From: JBGMEA01 sp041447245
Lineage (GTDB): Bacteria; Bacillota; Clostridia; Eubacteriales; Anaerofustaceae
DNA: 64,000 bases
Reading direction: 5' to 3'
NCBI GenBank assembly: GCA_041447245.1
Contig: JBGMEA010000023.1
Span: 1 to 64,000 of the forward strand
Positions 53,901-60,808 of the stretch are shown here, in pieces. The notes beneath the pieces were generated by a model. That model worked only from the letters and a program-made list of their open reading frames with translations. It did not search any database and was not told where the DNA came from. A program made the translations under genes and the position numbers. The stretch's first letter is position 1, and each line of letters opens with the position of its first letter.

Positions 53901-54044
53901 AGCGAACTGCAAAGCGCACTGCAACACTTCAGAGAGTATATTATGAGCGAAACATTGGCCGATAGTCTGGCCTTGAAAGAAAACAATGGAGAAGTGATTC
54001 GGTTGAATGGGCATGAAGTAACGATCCAAATCAAAAAACACTGA
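50949..54044 (+). CDS. ileS: isoleucyl-tRNA synthetase, eukaryotic-like type
   Basis: The 1031-aa class I synthetase has the PPTANGKPGIHHVLARTLKD form of the HIGH motif (GxHH variant), a large editing domain (about 180-380) and KMSKS at DGLKMSKSRGN. The length and the HIGH variant fit the longer eukaryotic-like IleRS2 group, many of which tolerate mupirocin. Zinc-type CPICKKK and CRCGH-like segments occur mid-protein. The start at 50949 has ACGGAGGAATC upstream. It is controlled by the T-box and terminates at 54051-54090. Confidence 0.96.
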   Translation: MSFKELNKQSVADNEKQISNYWDSIDILKRSIENRTGKENFVFFEGPPTANGKPGIHHVLARTLKDSVNKYKVMQGYRVLRKAGWDTHGLPVEIEVEKTLGMSGKQDIEKYGIKEFNEKCRASVFSYEAMWREMTKRMAYFIDLDDPYITLDNNYIETVWWILDQYFKKGLIYEGHKILPYCPRCGTGLASHEVSLGYQMIKTDTVIVEMKAKQSDYYFLVWTTTPWTLASNVALAVNPQSDYAKVIHNGKKYVAAKALLGKLFGDEYEILEEMDGKSLEFTEYEQLMPFIKPQNGKAFFVTCAEYVTMEDGTGIVHIAPAFGEDDYQVGKKYGLAVPNPVDESGHYLDTPWKGQFVMDADKDIIIWLKEQGKLFKKIKMEHNYPHCWRCKTPLLYYAKPSWYIEVTKYKDQLIAANNEVEWYPDFVGEKRFGNWLENLKDWAISRNRYWGTPLNIWRCECGHTESIGSREELVSKALEPIDASIELHRPYVDEVHIECPICKKKMTRVTDVIDCWFDSGSMPFAQYHFPFEKKDIFEDQFPADFICEGIDQTRGWFYSLLAIGTFLTGKSPYKRVLVNDLILDKDGLKMSKSRGNTVDPFAMFDQYGADALRWYLLYVSPAWTPTKFDEEGLKEVISKYFLTLKNVYSFFVMYANADQIDPRNFDCPISKRDEIDRWLLSKYHSMLKEVTENMDAFDMTKAVRKIQEFVNEDLSNWYIRRNRKRFWDSQLTDDKKAVYLTTYEILVGIAKISAPFAPYITEEIYRNLTDAESVHLADYPKYDELLIDSELEYKMDLVRDLVSLGRSAREEVQIKVRQPLSEILIDGAHEKPIGELTELIKEELNVKEIIFENDLSKYMNFSLKPDFRACGKLFGSLMKPLSSKLAEIDAAEFVHQINAHGSADVIVEGQTLTLTKDLLDIRITAKEGFNVQTKDNLFIILSTELTAELVAEGYAREIVSKIQQTRKAIGLEITDHIDIVYDADSELQSALQHFREYIMSETLADSLALKENNGEVIRLNGHEVTIQIKKH

Positions 54045-54050
54045 GCGAAT

Positions 54051-54090
54051 GCAAGACACATAGCGTAACTGTTATGTGTCTTGCGGTTTT
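54051..54090 (+). terminator. terminator of ileS
   Basis: GCAAGACACATA/TATGTGTCTTGC (54051-54062/54073-54084), extendable by two pairs, with a six-base loop, then GGTTTTATT. A long, stable stem. Confidence 0.85.
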
Positions 54091-54166
54091 ATTAAAAAAT
54101 TTGAAACTAAATTCCCTTACTTTGATTTGCATGATATAATTGACATGTTTAATGCGGAGGTCAGTT

Positions 54167-55558
54167 TTGAAAATAACAGTCAACCAACTTTACAAAAAAT
54201 TTCAGGAGCTGTCGGAACAGGAGATTGAAGTTGACGGATGGGTGAAGACAATCCGTTCTTCCAACGCGTTTGGCTTTATTGAACTGAACGACGGTACTTT
54301 TTTTAAGAACATTCAGATTGTGATCGAAAAGGAAAGCATGCCGGATTATGATGAGGTCTGTAAGCTTAAAATATACAGCGCGATCAAAGTAATCGGCAGT
54401 TTGAAAGTCACACCGGAAATGAAACAACCGTTTGAAGTCAAGGCTTCTTCTGTCACGCTGTTAGCGGATTCCGAAGAAGACTATCCGCTTCAGAATAAAC
54501 GGCATACCTTCGAATATCTTCGCGAGATTGCGCACCTGCGCGCGCGTGGAAATTCTTTCGCGGCAACGTTTCGCGTACGATCTCTCGCAGCTTTTGCGAT
54601 ACATCAATTTTTTCAGGAAAAAGGGTTTGTTTATGTAAATACTCCGTTGATTACTGCGAGCGACTGTGAAGGTGCCGGTGAAATGTTTCGTGTTACAACA
54701 ATGGATATACAGCATCCGTTTTTAACCGAAGCCGGAGATATCGATTACGGGAAAGATTTTTTCGGGAAAGCCGCTTATCTTACCGTAAGCGGTCAGCTTC
54801 AGGCCGAGGCTTTTGCGTTGGCGTTTAAGAATGTATATACGTTCGGACCGACATTTCGTGCCGAAAATTCGAATACCGCAAGACATGCGGCGGAGTTTTG
54901 GATGATCGAGCCGGAAATTGCTTTTGCTGATCTGAACGATGACATGCAGTTGGCCGAGGAGATGCTGAAGTATTTGATCCGATATGTATTGGATCATGCT
55001 CCGGAAGAGATGTTATTTTTTAATTCATTTATCGATAAAGAACTGATTGCAAGATTGGAAGGTGTCGCAAACTCGGATTTTAAGAGAATCACATACACTG
55101 AAGCGGTACAGATTCTGAAAGATTGCAAGCATCCTTTTGAGTACCCGGTTGAGTGGGGAAGTGATCTGCAAACAGAACACGAGCGTTATCTGACCGAGGA
55201 GTATTTTAAATCGCCTGTTTTCGTCACGGATTATCCGAAAGAAATCAAGGCATTCTATATGAGACAGAATGATGACGGAAAGACCGTGGCTGCGGTGGAT
55301 TGCCTGGTTCCCGGAATCGGCGAAATTATCGGCGGCAGCCAAAGAGAAGAACGTTATATGGTTTTGTTTAATCGCATGAATGAATTAGGTATGAATACCG
55401 AAGGTATGGAATGGTACTTACAGCTCAGAAAGTACGGAGGGGTAAAACATGCCGGTTTCGGACTTGGCTTTGAGCGGGTTATTATGTATCTGACGGGGAT
55501 GAAGAATATTCGGGATGTAATTCCGTTCCCAAGGACTGTGAAGAATGCAAAATTTTGA
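54167..55558 (+). CDS. asnS: asparaginyl-tRNA synthetase
   Basis: The 463-aa class II synthetase has an N-terminal OB anticodon domain (about 1-100, VDGWVKTIRSSNAFGFIELNDG), motif 2 (FGPTFRAENSNTARHAAEFWMIEPE) and motif 3 (GLGFERVIMYLTG). The asparagine identity follows from the family pattern and length; aspartyl enzymes are longer. It starts at TTG (54167) with GGAGG six bases upstream; the ATG at 54140 overlaps a TATAAT promoter box (54135-54140). Its presence means Asn-tRNA can be made directly. Confidence 0.94.
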   Translation: MKITVNQLYKKFQELSEQEIEVDGWVKTIRSSNAFGFIELNDGTFFKNIQIVIEKESMPDYDEVCKLKIYSAIKVIGSLKVTPEMKQPFEVKASSVTLLADSEEDYPLQNKRHTFEYLREIAHLRARGNSFAATFRVRSLAAFAIHQFFQEKGFVYVNTPLITASDCEGAGEMFRVTTMDIQHPFLTEAGDIDYGKDFFGKAAYLTVSGQLQAEAFALAFKNVYTFGPTFRAENSNTARHAAEFWMIEPEIAFADLNDDMQLAEEMLKYLIRYVLDHAPEEMLFFNSFIDKELIARLEGVANSDFKRITYTEAVQILKDCKHPFEYPVEWGSDLQTEHERYLTEEYFKSPVFVTDYPKEIKAFYMRQNDDGKTVAAVDCLVPGIGEIIGGSQREERYMVLFNRMNELGMNTEGMEWYLQLRKYGGVKHAGFGLGFERVIMYLTGMKNIRDVIPFPRTVKNAKF

Positions 55559-55573
55559 TAGCGGAGTTCTTAT

Positions 55574-57370
55574 ATGATAAAAAAAATTGTTACTGTTTTT
55601 TTGAGCATGATCCTGGCAATTTCTTTTCTTCCGGTATCGGTTGACGCCGCAGGAACCGATCCTGCAACAATTCTGACCGATCCTGCTTTTGATTTGAATA
55701 CAATTGATCCCGGCACTTTACAGCAATGGTATGCTTCAGAAGTCAGTGTGCCGGATGCGAGTCTGAAAAAAGCGCTTATGAATGCCGCAAATGTCGCATC
55801 GGGCGGAACGTTGACTGTGAAAGATATGCTCAGCCTGCCGACTACACTCGATCTTTCCGGTCTGTCAATTACAAATCTGACGGGAATGCAATATGCAATC
55901 AATTTAAAAAAACTGAATGTCAGCAATAACTCCATCAGCAGCTTGGACTCGCTGCGTAATTTATATAATCTTCAAACGTTGAATTATTCCAATAACACAG
56001 TGACATTGGTACCGAGTTGGATTTTTACTTCCAGAGACTTGGAGGAAGTAAACGGATCCAGCAATGGAGCATATATGATTTCACTGATATCTTCAACAAA
56101 CAGTTTGGAAACCCTATATCTGGAGAACAATAAGTTGACGGATATTCCTGATTTAAGTTCTTGTGCTTCACTCAGAACGCTGTCATTTGCAAACAATCAA
56201 ATCAAAACATTTCCTGAGTCATTGTTGAAGCTGACCGGCTTGCAAAGTCTTTCTTTGGCAGGCAATCAGATAACGGATGTCCCTGATCTATCATCACTTA
56301 CTGCATTGAAAGCCCTTTCATTGAACAATAATCAATTGACTGCGATTCCAAGCGGAATAGAGTCCATGGCAGCATTGCAAACACTCTCACTGTCAGGCAA
56401 TAAAATTACCGAAATCAGTGATGGGGTAATGACACTCGGTAATCTTCAAAATTTATCGTTAAGCTTTAACTCTATTGCATCCATTCCTGACGGACTGGCT
56501 GGTATGCCTTCGCTTACTGTGTTGGAACTTGCGGTTAACCAAATTAAACTGGATGATTACTCTCAAGTGATCAGTTCTCTGTCTTCAAAGCTTTCGGGTT
56601 TTACCTATAAGCTTCAAAAGCCGACCCTCTCTTTGAAATTGTACAAGCAAAAAGGTGCGCCGGCAGGTAAACTTGTCTGGTCATCGGTATCCGATGTTTC
56701 GGATTCTTCGGAAGGGTATTTGTCTGTTACAAAATATGTTGTGGAACGAATTGAAGAAACGCTTTCGGAAGACGGGCAGACAGTTGTGGCAAACGAAGAC
56801 AGTCCCTCTATCAATGTTTATACGACAATTGCGGAGTTAGATCCCGGCACAACGGAATATGTGGACGAAACCGCTGATCAGGATACGAATTACACATATC
56901 GCGTTACCGCATATATTTCCGGGATGTATCAGAATACAACATCAATTGATACAACGGTTGTCGAAACGGTGAACACATCACAGATTGAGACAGCACAGAT
57001 ATCACAGCAACAAATGATACAATATGCGGCTGCGGGCGGAGTATTGCTTATTGTTGTGATTGTTGGCGCGATACTGATAATACGAAGCAGAAAGAAAAAC
57101 AAGGCCAAGAAAAAAGTTGCGGTTAAGCATAAGAATATTTCCATCAAACCAATTCCGAAACAGGATCAATCGGCTGAGACTTCGGAGAGACGTTCGGTGC
57201 AGCCGGAACGGTCTTTGCATTCATCTCCGAAAAGTGAGCGAAAGAAAAAAAAGGGGAAAAAGATCAAGATTGTAAAATCTCAAAAATCTCCCGAAAAGAC
57301 GAAAAAAACAAATGAGCTTGATTCCGGCGATACGCAAGTTATCCGCAGAGTAATCGATGAAGAAAAATAA
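55574..57370 (+). CDS. secreted/anchored leucine-rich repeat protein
   Basis: The 598-aa surface protein has a signal peptide at 1-26. An LRR region (about 95-330) holds ten or more repeats of the LxxLxLxxNxIxxI type (SLSLAGNQITDVPDLSSLTA). A fibronectin-III-like domain follows (about 345-465). A TM helix (about 480-502) precedes a very basic cytoplasmic tail (RSRKKNKAKKKVAVKHKN and more). It therefore anchors by a membrane helix rather than by LPXTG. LRR proteins of this kind often bind other proteins; the partner is unknown. GGAG precedes the start. It follows asnS by 15 bases. Confidence 0.85.
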   Translation: MIKKIVTVFLSMILAISFLPVSVDAAGTDPATILTDPAFDLNTIDPGTLQQWYASEVSVPDASLKKALMNAANVASGGTLTVKDMLSLPTTLDLSGLSITNLTGMQYAINLKKLNVSNNSISSLDSLRNLYNLQTLNYSNNTVTLVPSWIFTSRDLEEVNGSSNGAYMISLISSTNSLETLYLENNKLTDIPDLSSCASLRTLSFANNQIKTFPESLLKLTGLQSLSLAGNQITDVPDLSSLTALKALSLNNNQLTAIPSGIESMAALQTLSLSGNKITEISDGVMTLGNLQNLSLSFNSIASIPDGLAGMPSLTVLELAVNQIKLDDYSQVISSLSSKLSGFTYKLQKPTLSLKLYKQKGAPAGKLVWSSVSDVSDSSEGYLSVTKYVVERIEETLSEDGQTVVANEDSPSINVYTTIAELDPGTTEYVDETADQDTNYTYRVTAYISGMYQNTTSIDTTVVETVNTSQIETAQISQQQMIQYAAAGGVLLIVVIVGAILIIRSRKKNKAKKKVAVKHKNISIKPIPKQDQSAETSERRSVQPERSLHSSPKSERKKKKGKKIKIVKSQKSPEKTKKTNELDSGDTQVIRRVIDEEK

Positions 57371-57396
57371 AGGGGCTGCGAAGCTCCTTTTCTTTT
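57369..57396 (+). terminator. terminator of the asnS-LRR transcript
   Basis: AAAGGGGCT-GCGA-AGCTCCTTT (one G-U pair, GNRA tetraloop) at 57369-57390, followed by TCTTTT. It starts at the LRR stop codon. Confidence 0.85.
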
Positions 57397-57471
57397 ATTA
57401 AAAACCTTTGATTTTGTTTTTTGCAATTATATGTTAAGATAAATATAAATAGCAGTAACAGAGAATGGGGT

Positions 57472-58755
57472 ATGCAAACAATGAAACAGGATTGGATCGA
57501 TAAAACATATGCTGTTGTGTTCAGCGGAGGCGGTGCAAGAGGCGCATATGAAATGGGAGTCTGGAAAGCATTGAATGAGCTGGGTATAACAATCGAAGCT
57601 GTTGCGGGAACTTCTATCGGGTCGATAAACGGCGCATTGATGGTCCAAAAAGATTTCGTGCGCGCATTAAATGTTTGGAACGAATTATCTCCCGAAATGG
57701 TTTTTGATACAGACTTGTCGGGAATTGAAAAATATCGCGATGTGTCGAATATAAAAAAACTTCTGGAAGAAAATATTGACGAAAAAAAAATTCGTGACAG
57801 CGATCTCCGTTATGCGCTTGTCACGTATAATCTGTCAGATTTAAATGATGAAACCGTGTTTATTGAACAAATCCAGGACGGAAAACTGATTGATTATCTG
57901 ATGGCCAGTGCAAATCATCCTATATTTAAACGATATAAAATTGACGGGAAACTGTACATTGACGGCGGTGTATACAACAATCTTCCGGCAAAGCCGTTGG
58001 TGGAAGCCGGTTATAAAAATTTGATCGTCGTCGATGTCAGAGATCCTCTTGCAATGACTTCTCAGAAATTCGATAAAGAGGGGACGTTTCTTCTGGAGAT
58101 TAAACCCAAGAATAATTTGGGCGGGGTTATGAATTTTTCGAAAGAATCAATTCAGGAAAATCTGACTTACGGTTATTACGATACGTTCAAGTTATTTGGA
58201 AAATATCTGGGAACAGAATATTACTTGACCTCAGACGAGTCCGAGTTGTCGGAGTTTCAATTCAGTTCATCGGATTTCAGATATTTGAGAGAAGATGATT
58301 TTTTCTCGAAACTTTTCAAAAATCGACGTGTGATGTTGGAATTATTTCGATACATCAATGAAATGGTACGCTCACGGAACTATATGTCAATATTCGGTAA
58401 GGATTTTTATATTGCCTGCATTGAGATATGTGCCGATACTCTCGGAATCAACCGATGTGCGGAATATTCAGTGCCTGAGCTATGCGAAATATTATTGCGG
58501 GAATTCGAAGATATTATCCAAAAAGAAAAATATCTGGAAGAGAATATCAAAAACAGAATCAGTGAAAAACTGATGAACAAAAATTTTTCGTTGGAAAACG
58601 AAGACAAAAAATTGGTTCTCGCTGCTATGCTCGGATCAATCGGGATGATTTCAAATCATTATGGTTTGCTTGCAAGGATTAGTCCCAAAGTGATTATCAG
58701 CTATCTGACAGCAAACATCATGTTGAACAGACTTGATTTTCGCCAATCGGATTAA
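57472..58755 (+). CDS. patatin-like phospholipase
   Basis: The 427-aa protein has a patatin catalytic domain at 10-200. The oxyanion loop is FSGGGARGAYEMG, the nucleophile is GTSIG and the Asp is in DGGVYNN, completing the Ser-Asp dyad. The C-terminal half (about 230-427) is helical and not recognised. No signal peptide. The frame extends upstream to 57421 without an RBS; the ATG at 57472 or three codons later (57481) is likely. The gene end overlaps acpS on the other strand by four bases. Confidence 0.9.
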   Translation: MQTMKQDWIDKTYAVVFSGGGARGAYEMGVWKALNELGITIEAVAGTSIGSINGALMVQKDFVRALNVWNELSPEMVFDTDLSGIEKYRDVSNIKKLLEENIDEKKIRDSDLRYALVTYNLSDLNDETVFIEQIQDGKLIDYLMASANHPIFKRYKIDGKLYIDGGVYNNLPAKPLVEAGYKNLIVVDVRDPLAMTSQKFDKEGTFLLEIKPKNNLGGVMNFSKESIQENLTYGYYDTFKLFGKYLGTEYYLTSDESELSEFQFSSSDFRYLREDDFFSKLFKNRRVMLELFRYINEMVRSRNYMSIFGKDFYIACIEICADTLGINRCAEYSVPELCEILLREFEDIIQKEKYLEENIKNRISEKLMNKNFSLENEDKKLVLAAMLGSIGMISNHYGLLARISPKVIISYLTANIMLNRLDFRQSD

Positions 58756-59156
58756 TTGATTGCCACGCAAAACGAAATGATATATGGAATTTCATGAGAA
58801 ATCGATAATTCAATTGAGAAATTGGATTGATGTAAATGAAACAAACTGATGATATTTTCCGATAAATATACATTCGGCTTATTAAGTTTACTTTTTCTGA
58901 TTTCGATATCTGTAAACCAGAATTTGCGAAATCCGGTTCCGAACGATTTTGAAACCGCCTCTTTCGCACAATAAGCAACTGCCAGATACTTGATTGGATC
59001 GGCGGCATTCTGATATTGTTGCAACTCATATTCTGTAAGTATTTTTTTTGCAAGGCGTTCAGCCGTTTCAGCGGTTAATTTTTGGAAGCGGCGGATATCA
59101 GTCATATCCACTCCGACACCAAACAGATTTTCGTTCGTAAACGAATGATACATCAT
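58752..59156 (-). CDS. acpS: holo-[acyl-carrier-protein] synthase
   Basis: The 134-aa enzyme transfers phosphopantetheine from CoA to acyl carrier protein. LFGVGVDMTDIRRF carries the conserved Asp, AVAYCAKEAVSKSFGTGF the Glu and CoA-binding Lys, and LSISHE closes the site. The ATG at 59156 has GGAGAG upstream; the longer frame would include the rpsT terminator. It lies downstream of rpsT and ends against the patatin gene. Confidence 0.92.
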   Translation of the reverse strand: MMYHSFTNENLFGVGVDMTDIRRFQKLTAETAERLAKKILTEYELQQYQNAADPIKYLAVAYCAKEAVSKSFGTGFRKFWFTDIEIRKSKLNKPNVYLSENIISLFHLHQSNFSIELSISHEIPYIISFCVAIN

Positions 59157-59171
59157 TGATCTCTCCAAACA

Positions 59172-59206
59172 TAAAAAAACCTTGAAGAACAGTCTGCCAA
59201 GGTTTC
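59172..59206 (-). terminator. terminator of rpsT
   Basis: On the minus strand AAACCTTG/CAAGGTTT with a 13-base interior is followed by TTTTATG. It lies between the rpsT stop and the acpS RBS, so acpS expression needs readthrough or its own promoter. Confidence 0.8.
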
Positions 59207-59237
59207 CTTTATGCAATCTATGAATTGATAAGAGCTG

Positions 59238-59501
59238 TTAACCGATCGCGTTGAGTTTTTTTGCAAACTGGCTTTTTTTGCGGTTCGCAGCATTTTTATG
59301 AATCACACCTTTGGATGCAGCCATGTCAAATTTTTTGGAAGCCAATCTGTAAGCCGCAGTTGCCTTTTCGACATCGCCTTCAGCTACAACAGCAAGAAAA
59401 TCTTTTTCTGTTGTTTTGAGATTGGTTTTGACCATTTTATTTGCAAGTCTGCTTTTTTCATTGGTCAGAATTCTTTTTTTAGCCGATTTGATATTTGCCA
59501 A
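59238..59501 (-). CDS. rpsT: 30S ribosomal protein S20
   Basis: The 87-aa basic helical protein binds 16S rRNA. ANIKSAKKRILTNEKSRLANKMVKT and HKNAANRKKSQFAKKL are S20 hallmarks. AGGTAGGATC lies just upstream of the ATG. It has its own promoter (59537-59565) and terminator. Confidence 0.96.
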   Translation of the reverse strand: MANIKSAKKRILTNEKSRLANKMVKTNLKTTEKDFLAVVAEGDVEKATAAYRLASKKFDMAASKGVIHKNAANRKKSQFAKKLNAIG

Positions 59502-59536
59502 GATCCTACCTCCAATCAGAGTTTTTTAGCGTTATT

Positions 59537-59565
59537 ATTTTATCATTTACTCATCTCGAATGCAA
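59537..59565 (-). promoter_or_regulatory. promoter of rpsT
   Basis: On the minus strand TTGCAT (59560-59565) and TAAAAT (59537-59542) are 17 bases apart, about 36 bases before the start. Confidence 0.75.
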
Positions 59566-59799
59566 GCAAAACTTATTGTAAGAACAAAAAATCATAGAGA
59601 GAAATGACTGAAAGGGTACATGATTTCCGTAAAAAAAATGCAGTTTTTTTCGGGATAGGAACGAAAAGGGATGCATGTAATGTTTCGTGAAAAAACAGAA
59701 GATTAAAGAGTGTTTTTTGTACTGTATTCAAGGTAAATTTATGGTATAAATACTGGCAAATTTTCTCTCCTGAGTAGGCTAAAATTTGGCAAAAAACAA
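59566..59799. other. intergenic stretch, no gene seen
   Basis: Between the rpsT promoter and the tRNA promoter I see no credible coding frame, RNA gene or repeat. The sequence is AT-rich, with A and T runs (59623-59651). Confidence 0.6.
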
Positions 59800-59828
59800 T
59801 TGACAAACCAAGTCCTATCAGTTATACT
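59800..59828 (+). promoter_or_regulatory. promoter of the tRNA cluster
   Basis: TTGACA (59800-59805) and TATACT (59823-59828) are 17 bases apart. Transcription should start near 59835, 12 bases before tRNA-Gly. Confidence 0.88.
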
Positions 59829-59846
59829 AAATACCGCACTACACGT

Positions 59847-59920
59847 GCGGGTGTAGCTCAGTGGTAGAGCCCCAGCCTTCCAAGCTGGTCGCGAGGGTCC
59901 GATTCCCTTCACCCGCTCCA
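59847..59920 (+). tRNA. tRNA-Gly(TCC)
   Basis: 74 bases including CCA. The acceptor is GCGGGTG/CACCCGC. The anticodon stem CCAGC/GCTGG encloses CTTCCAA, so the anticodon is TCC. First gene of the five-tRNA cluster. Confidence 0.96.
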
Positions 59921-59927
59921 TTTATTT

Positions 59928-60004
59928 GCGCCAGTAGCTCAGTAGGATAGAGCAACGGCCTTCTAAGCCGTGTGTCAGGGGTTCGAATCCCTTCTGGCGC
60001 GCCA
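59928..60004 (+). tRNA. tRNA-Arg(TCT)
   Basis: 77 bases including CCA. The acceptor is GCGCCAG/CTGGCGC. The anticodon stem ACGGC/GCCGT encloses CTTCTAA, giving TCT, reading AGA and AGG. Confidence 0.96.
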
Positions 60005-60016
60005 TTTCTGAACTAT

Positions 60017-60094
60017 GGTGGGGTTAGCTTAGCTGGTTAAAGCGTCGGATTGTGGTTCCGAAGATCGTGGGTTCGAATCCCATTCTCCACCCCA
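60017..60094 (+). tRNA. tRNA-His(GTG)
   Basis: 78 bases counting the extra 5' G (60017) that pairs with the discriminator C, plus encoded CCA. The anticodon loop TTGTGGT gives GTG. The last acceptor pair (60024/60084) is a T-T mismatch. Confidence 0.94.
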
Positions 60095-60110
60095 TTTTTT
60101 ACAACGATAC

Positions 60111-60186
60111 AGGGGTATCGCCAAGCGGTAAGGCAACGGACTCTGACTCCGTCATTTCGTAGGTTCGAATCCTTCTACCCCTGCCA
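60111..60186 (+). tRNA. tRNA-Gln(CTG)
   Basis: 76 bases including CCA. The acceptor is AGGGGTA/TACCCCT with discriminator G. The anticodon loop CTCTGAC gives CTG. The first pair is A1-U72, not the U1-A72 usual in bacteria. Confidence 0.95.
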
Positions 60187-60216
60187 TAAGAATTCCACTC
60201 TTATTGATTTACATAT

Positions 60217-60292
60217 AGGGGTATAGCCAAGTCGGTAAGGCAACGGATTTTGATTCCGTCATTCGTAGGTTCGAGTCCTGCTACCCCTGCCA
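60217..60292 (+). tRNA. tRNA-Gln(TTG)
   Basis: 76 bases including CCA. It is closely similar to the preceding gene, with the same AGGGGTA/TACCCCT acceptor and an identical anticodon-stem frame. The loop TTTTGAT gives TTG. It probably arose by tandem duplication with anticodon change. It also has A1-U72. Confidence 0.95.
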
Positions 60293-60298
60293 CTTGAG

Positions 60299-60325
60299 CA
60301 AAGGCTTGTCGGACAAGCTTTTTTT
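60299..60325 (+). terminator. terminator of the tRNA cluster
   Basis: GCTTG-TCGGA-CAAGC (60304-60318), extendable by two pairs, followed by T7 (60319-60325). Confidence 0.85.
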
Positions 60326-60414
60326 ATTGTCGGCGGATTGGAATCAATCCTCTGTACCGATTCCGACACAGCTATGATATAATAAAATCGATAGATTATT
60401 TTAGGGAGGCTTGC

Positions 60415-60780
60415 ATGCTGATCAGCGAAAAAGCAGAACTGTTCCGGTCATGGCTGGAAGAAAAAAATATAAACGATATTGAAGTAATCGACGTCAGCGG
60501 GATTGCTGCTGATATGGACGCCTTTGTCATCGGAACTTCAAGCAATGATCGCCAGTCGAAGGCTGTTGCGGAATATATAGAAGAAAAGGCTGAAGAACAA
60601 GGTTTCCAACTTATTGGCAGAGAAGGAGTGGAAGCGGGGAGATGGATTCTTCTTGATTATGTCGATATAGTGGTACACATTTTTCTGAAAGAAGAACGGG
60701 AACTCTATAATCTGGAAAAACTTTGGGCAGACGGAAAGTTTATCGGGAAACCAAAGCAGAAACTATCTGAGAATGATTAA
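60415..60780 (+). CDS. rsfS: ribosomal silencing factor RsfS
   Basis: The 121-aa factor binds L14 and blocks subunit joining under poor nutrition. VIDVSGIAADMDAFVIGTSSNDRQSKAVAEYIEE and GRWILLDYVDIVVHIFLKEERELYNLEKLWAD are the conserved core. GGGAGG precedes the ATG, and a TATAAT-like box lies near 60378. The usual nadD-yqeK neighbours are not here. gltX follows after 28 bases. Confidence 0.95.
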   Translation: MLISEKAELFRSWLEEKNINDIEVIDVSGIAADMDAFVIGTSSNDRQSKAVAEYIEEKAEEQGFQLIGREGVEAGRWILLDYVDIVVHIFLKEERELYNLEKLWADGKFIGKPKQKLSEND

Positions 60781-60808
60781 TTCGCTGATGCGAAAAAGGA
60801 GTAATTTG

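Noticed and set aside
59739..59921. A minus-strand 60-codon frame across tRNA-Gly
   Set aside because: It consists largely of the complement of a tRNA and its promoter.
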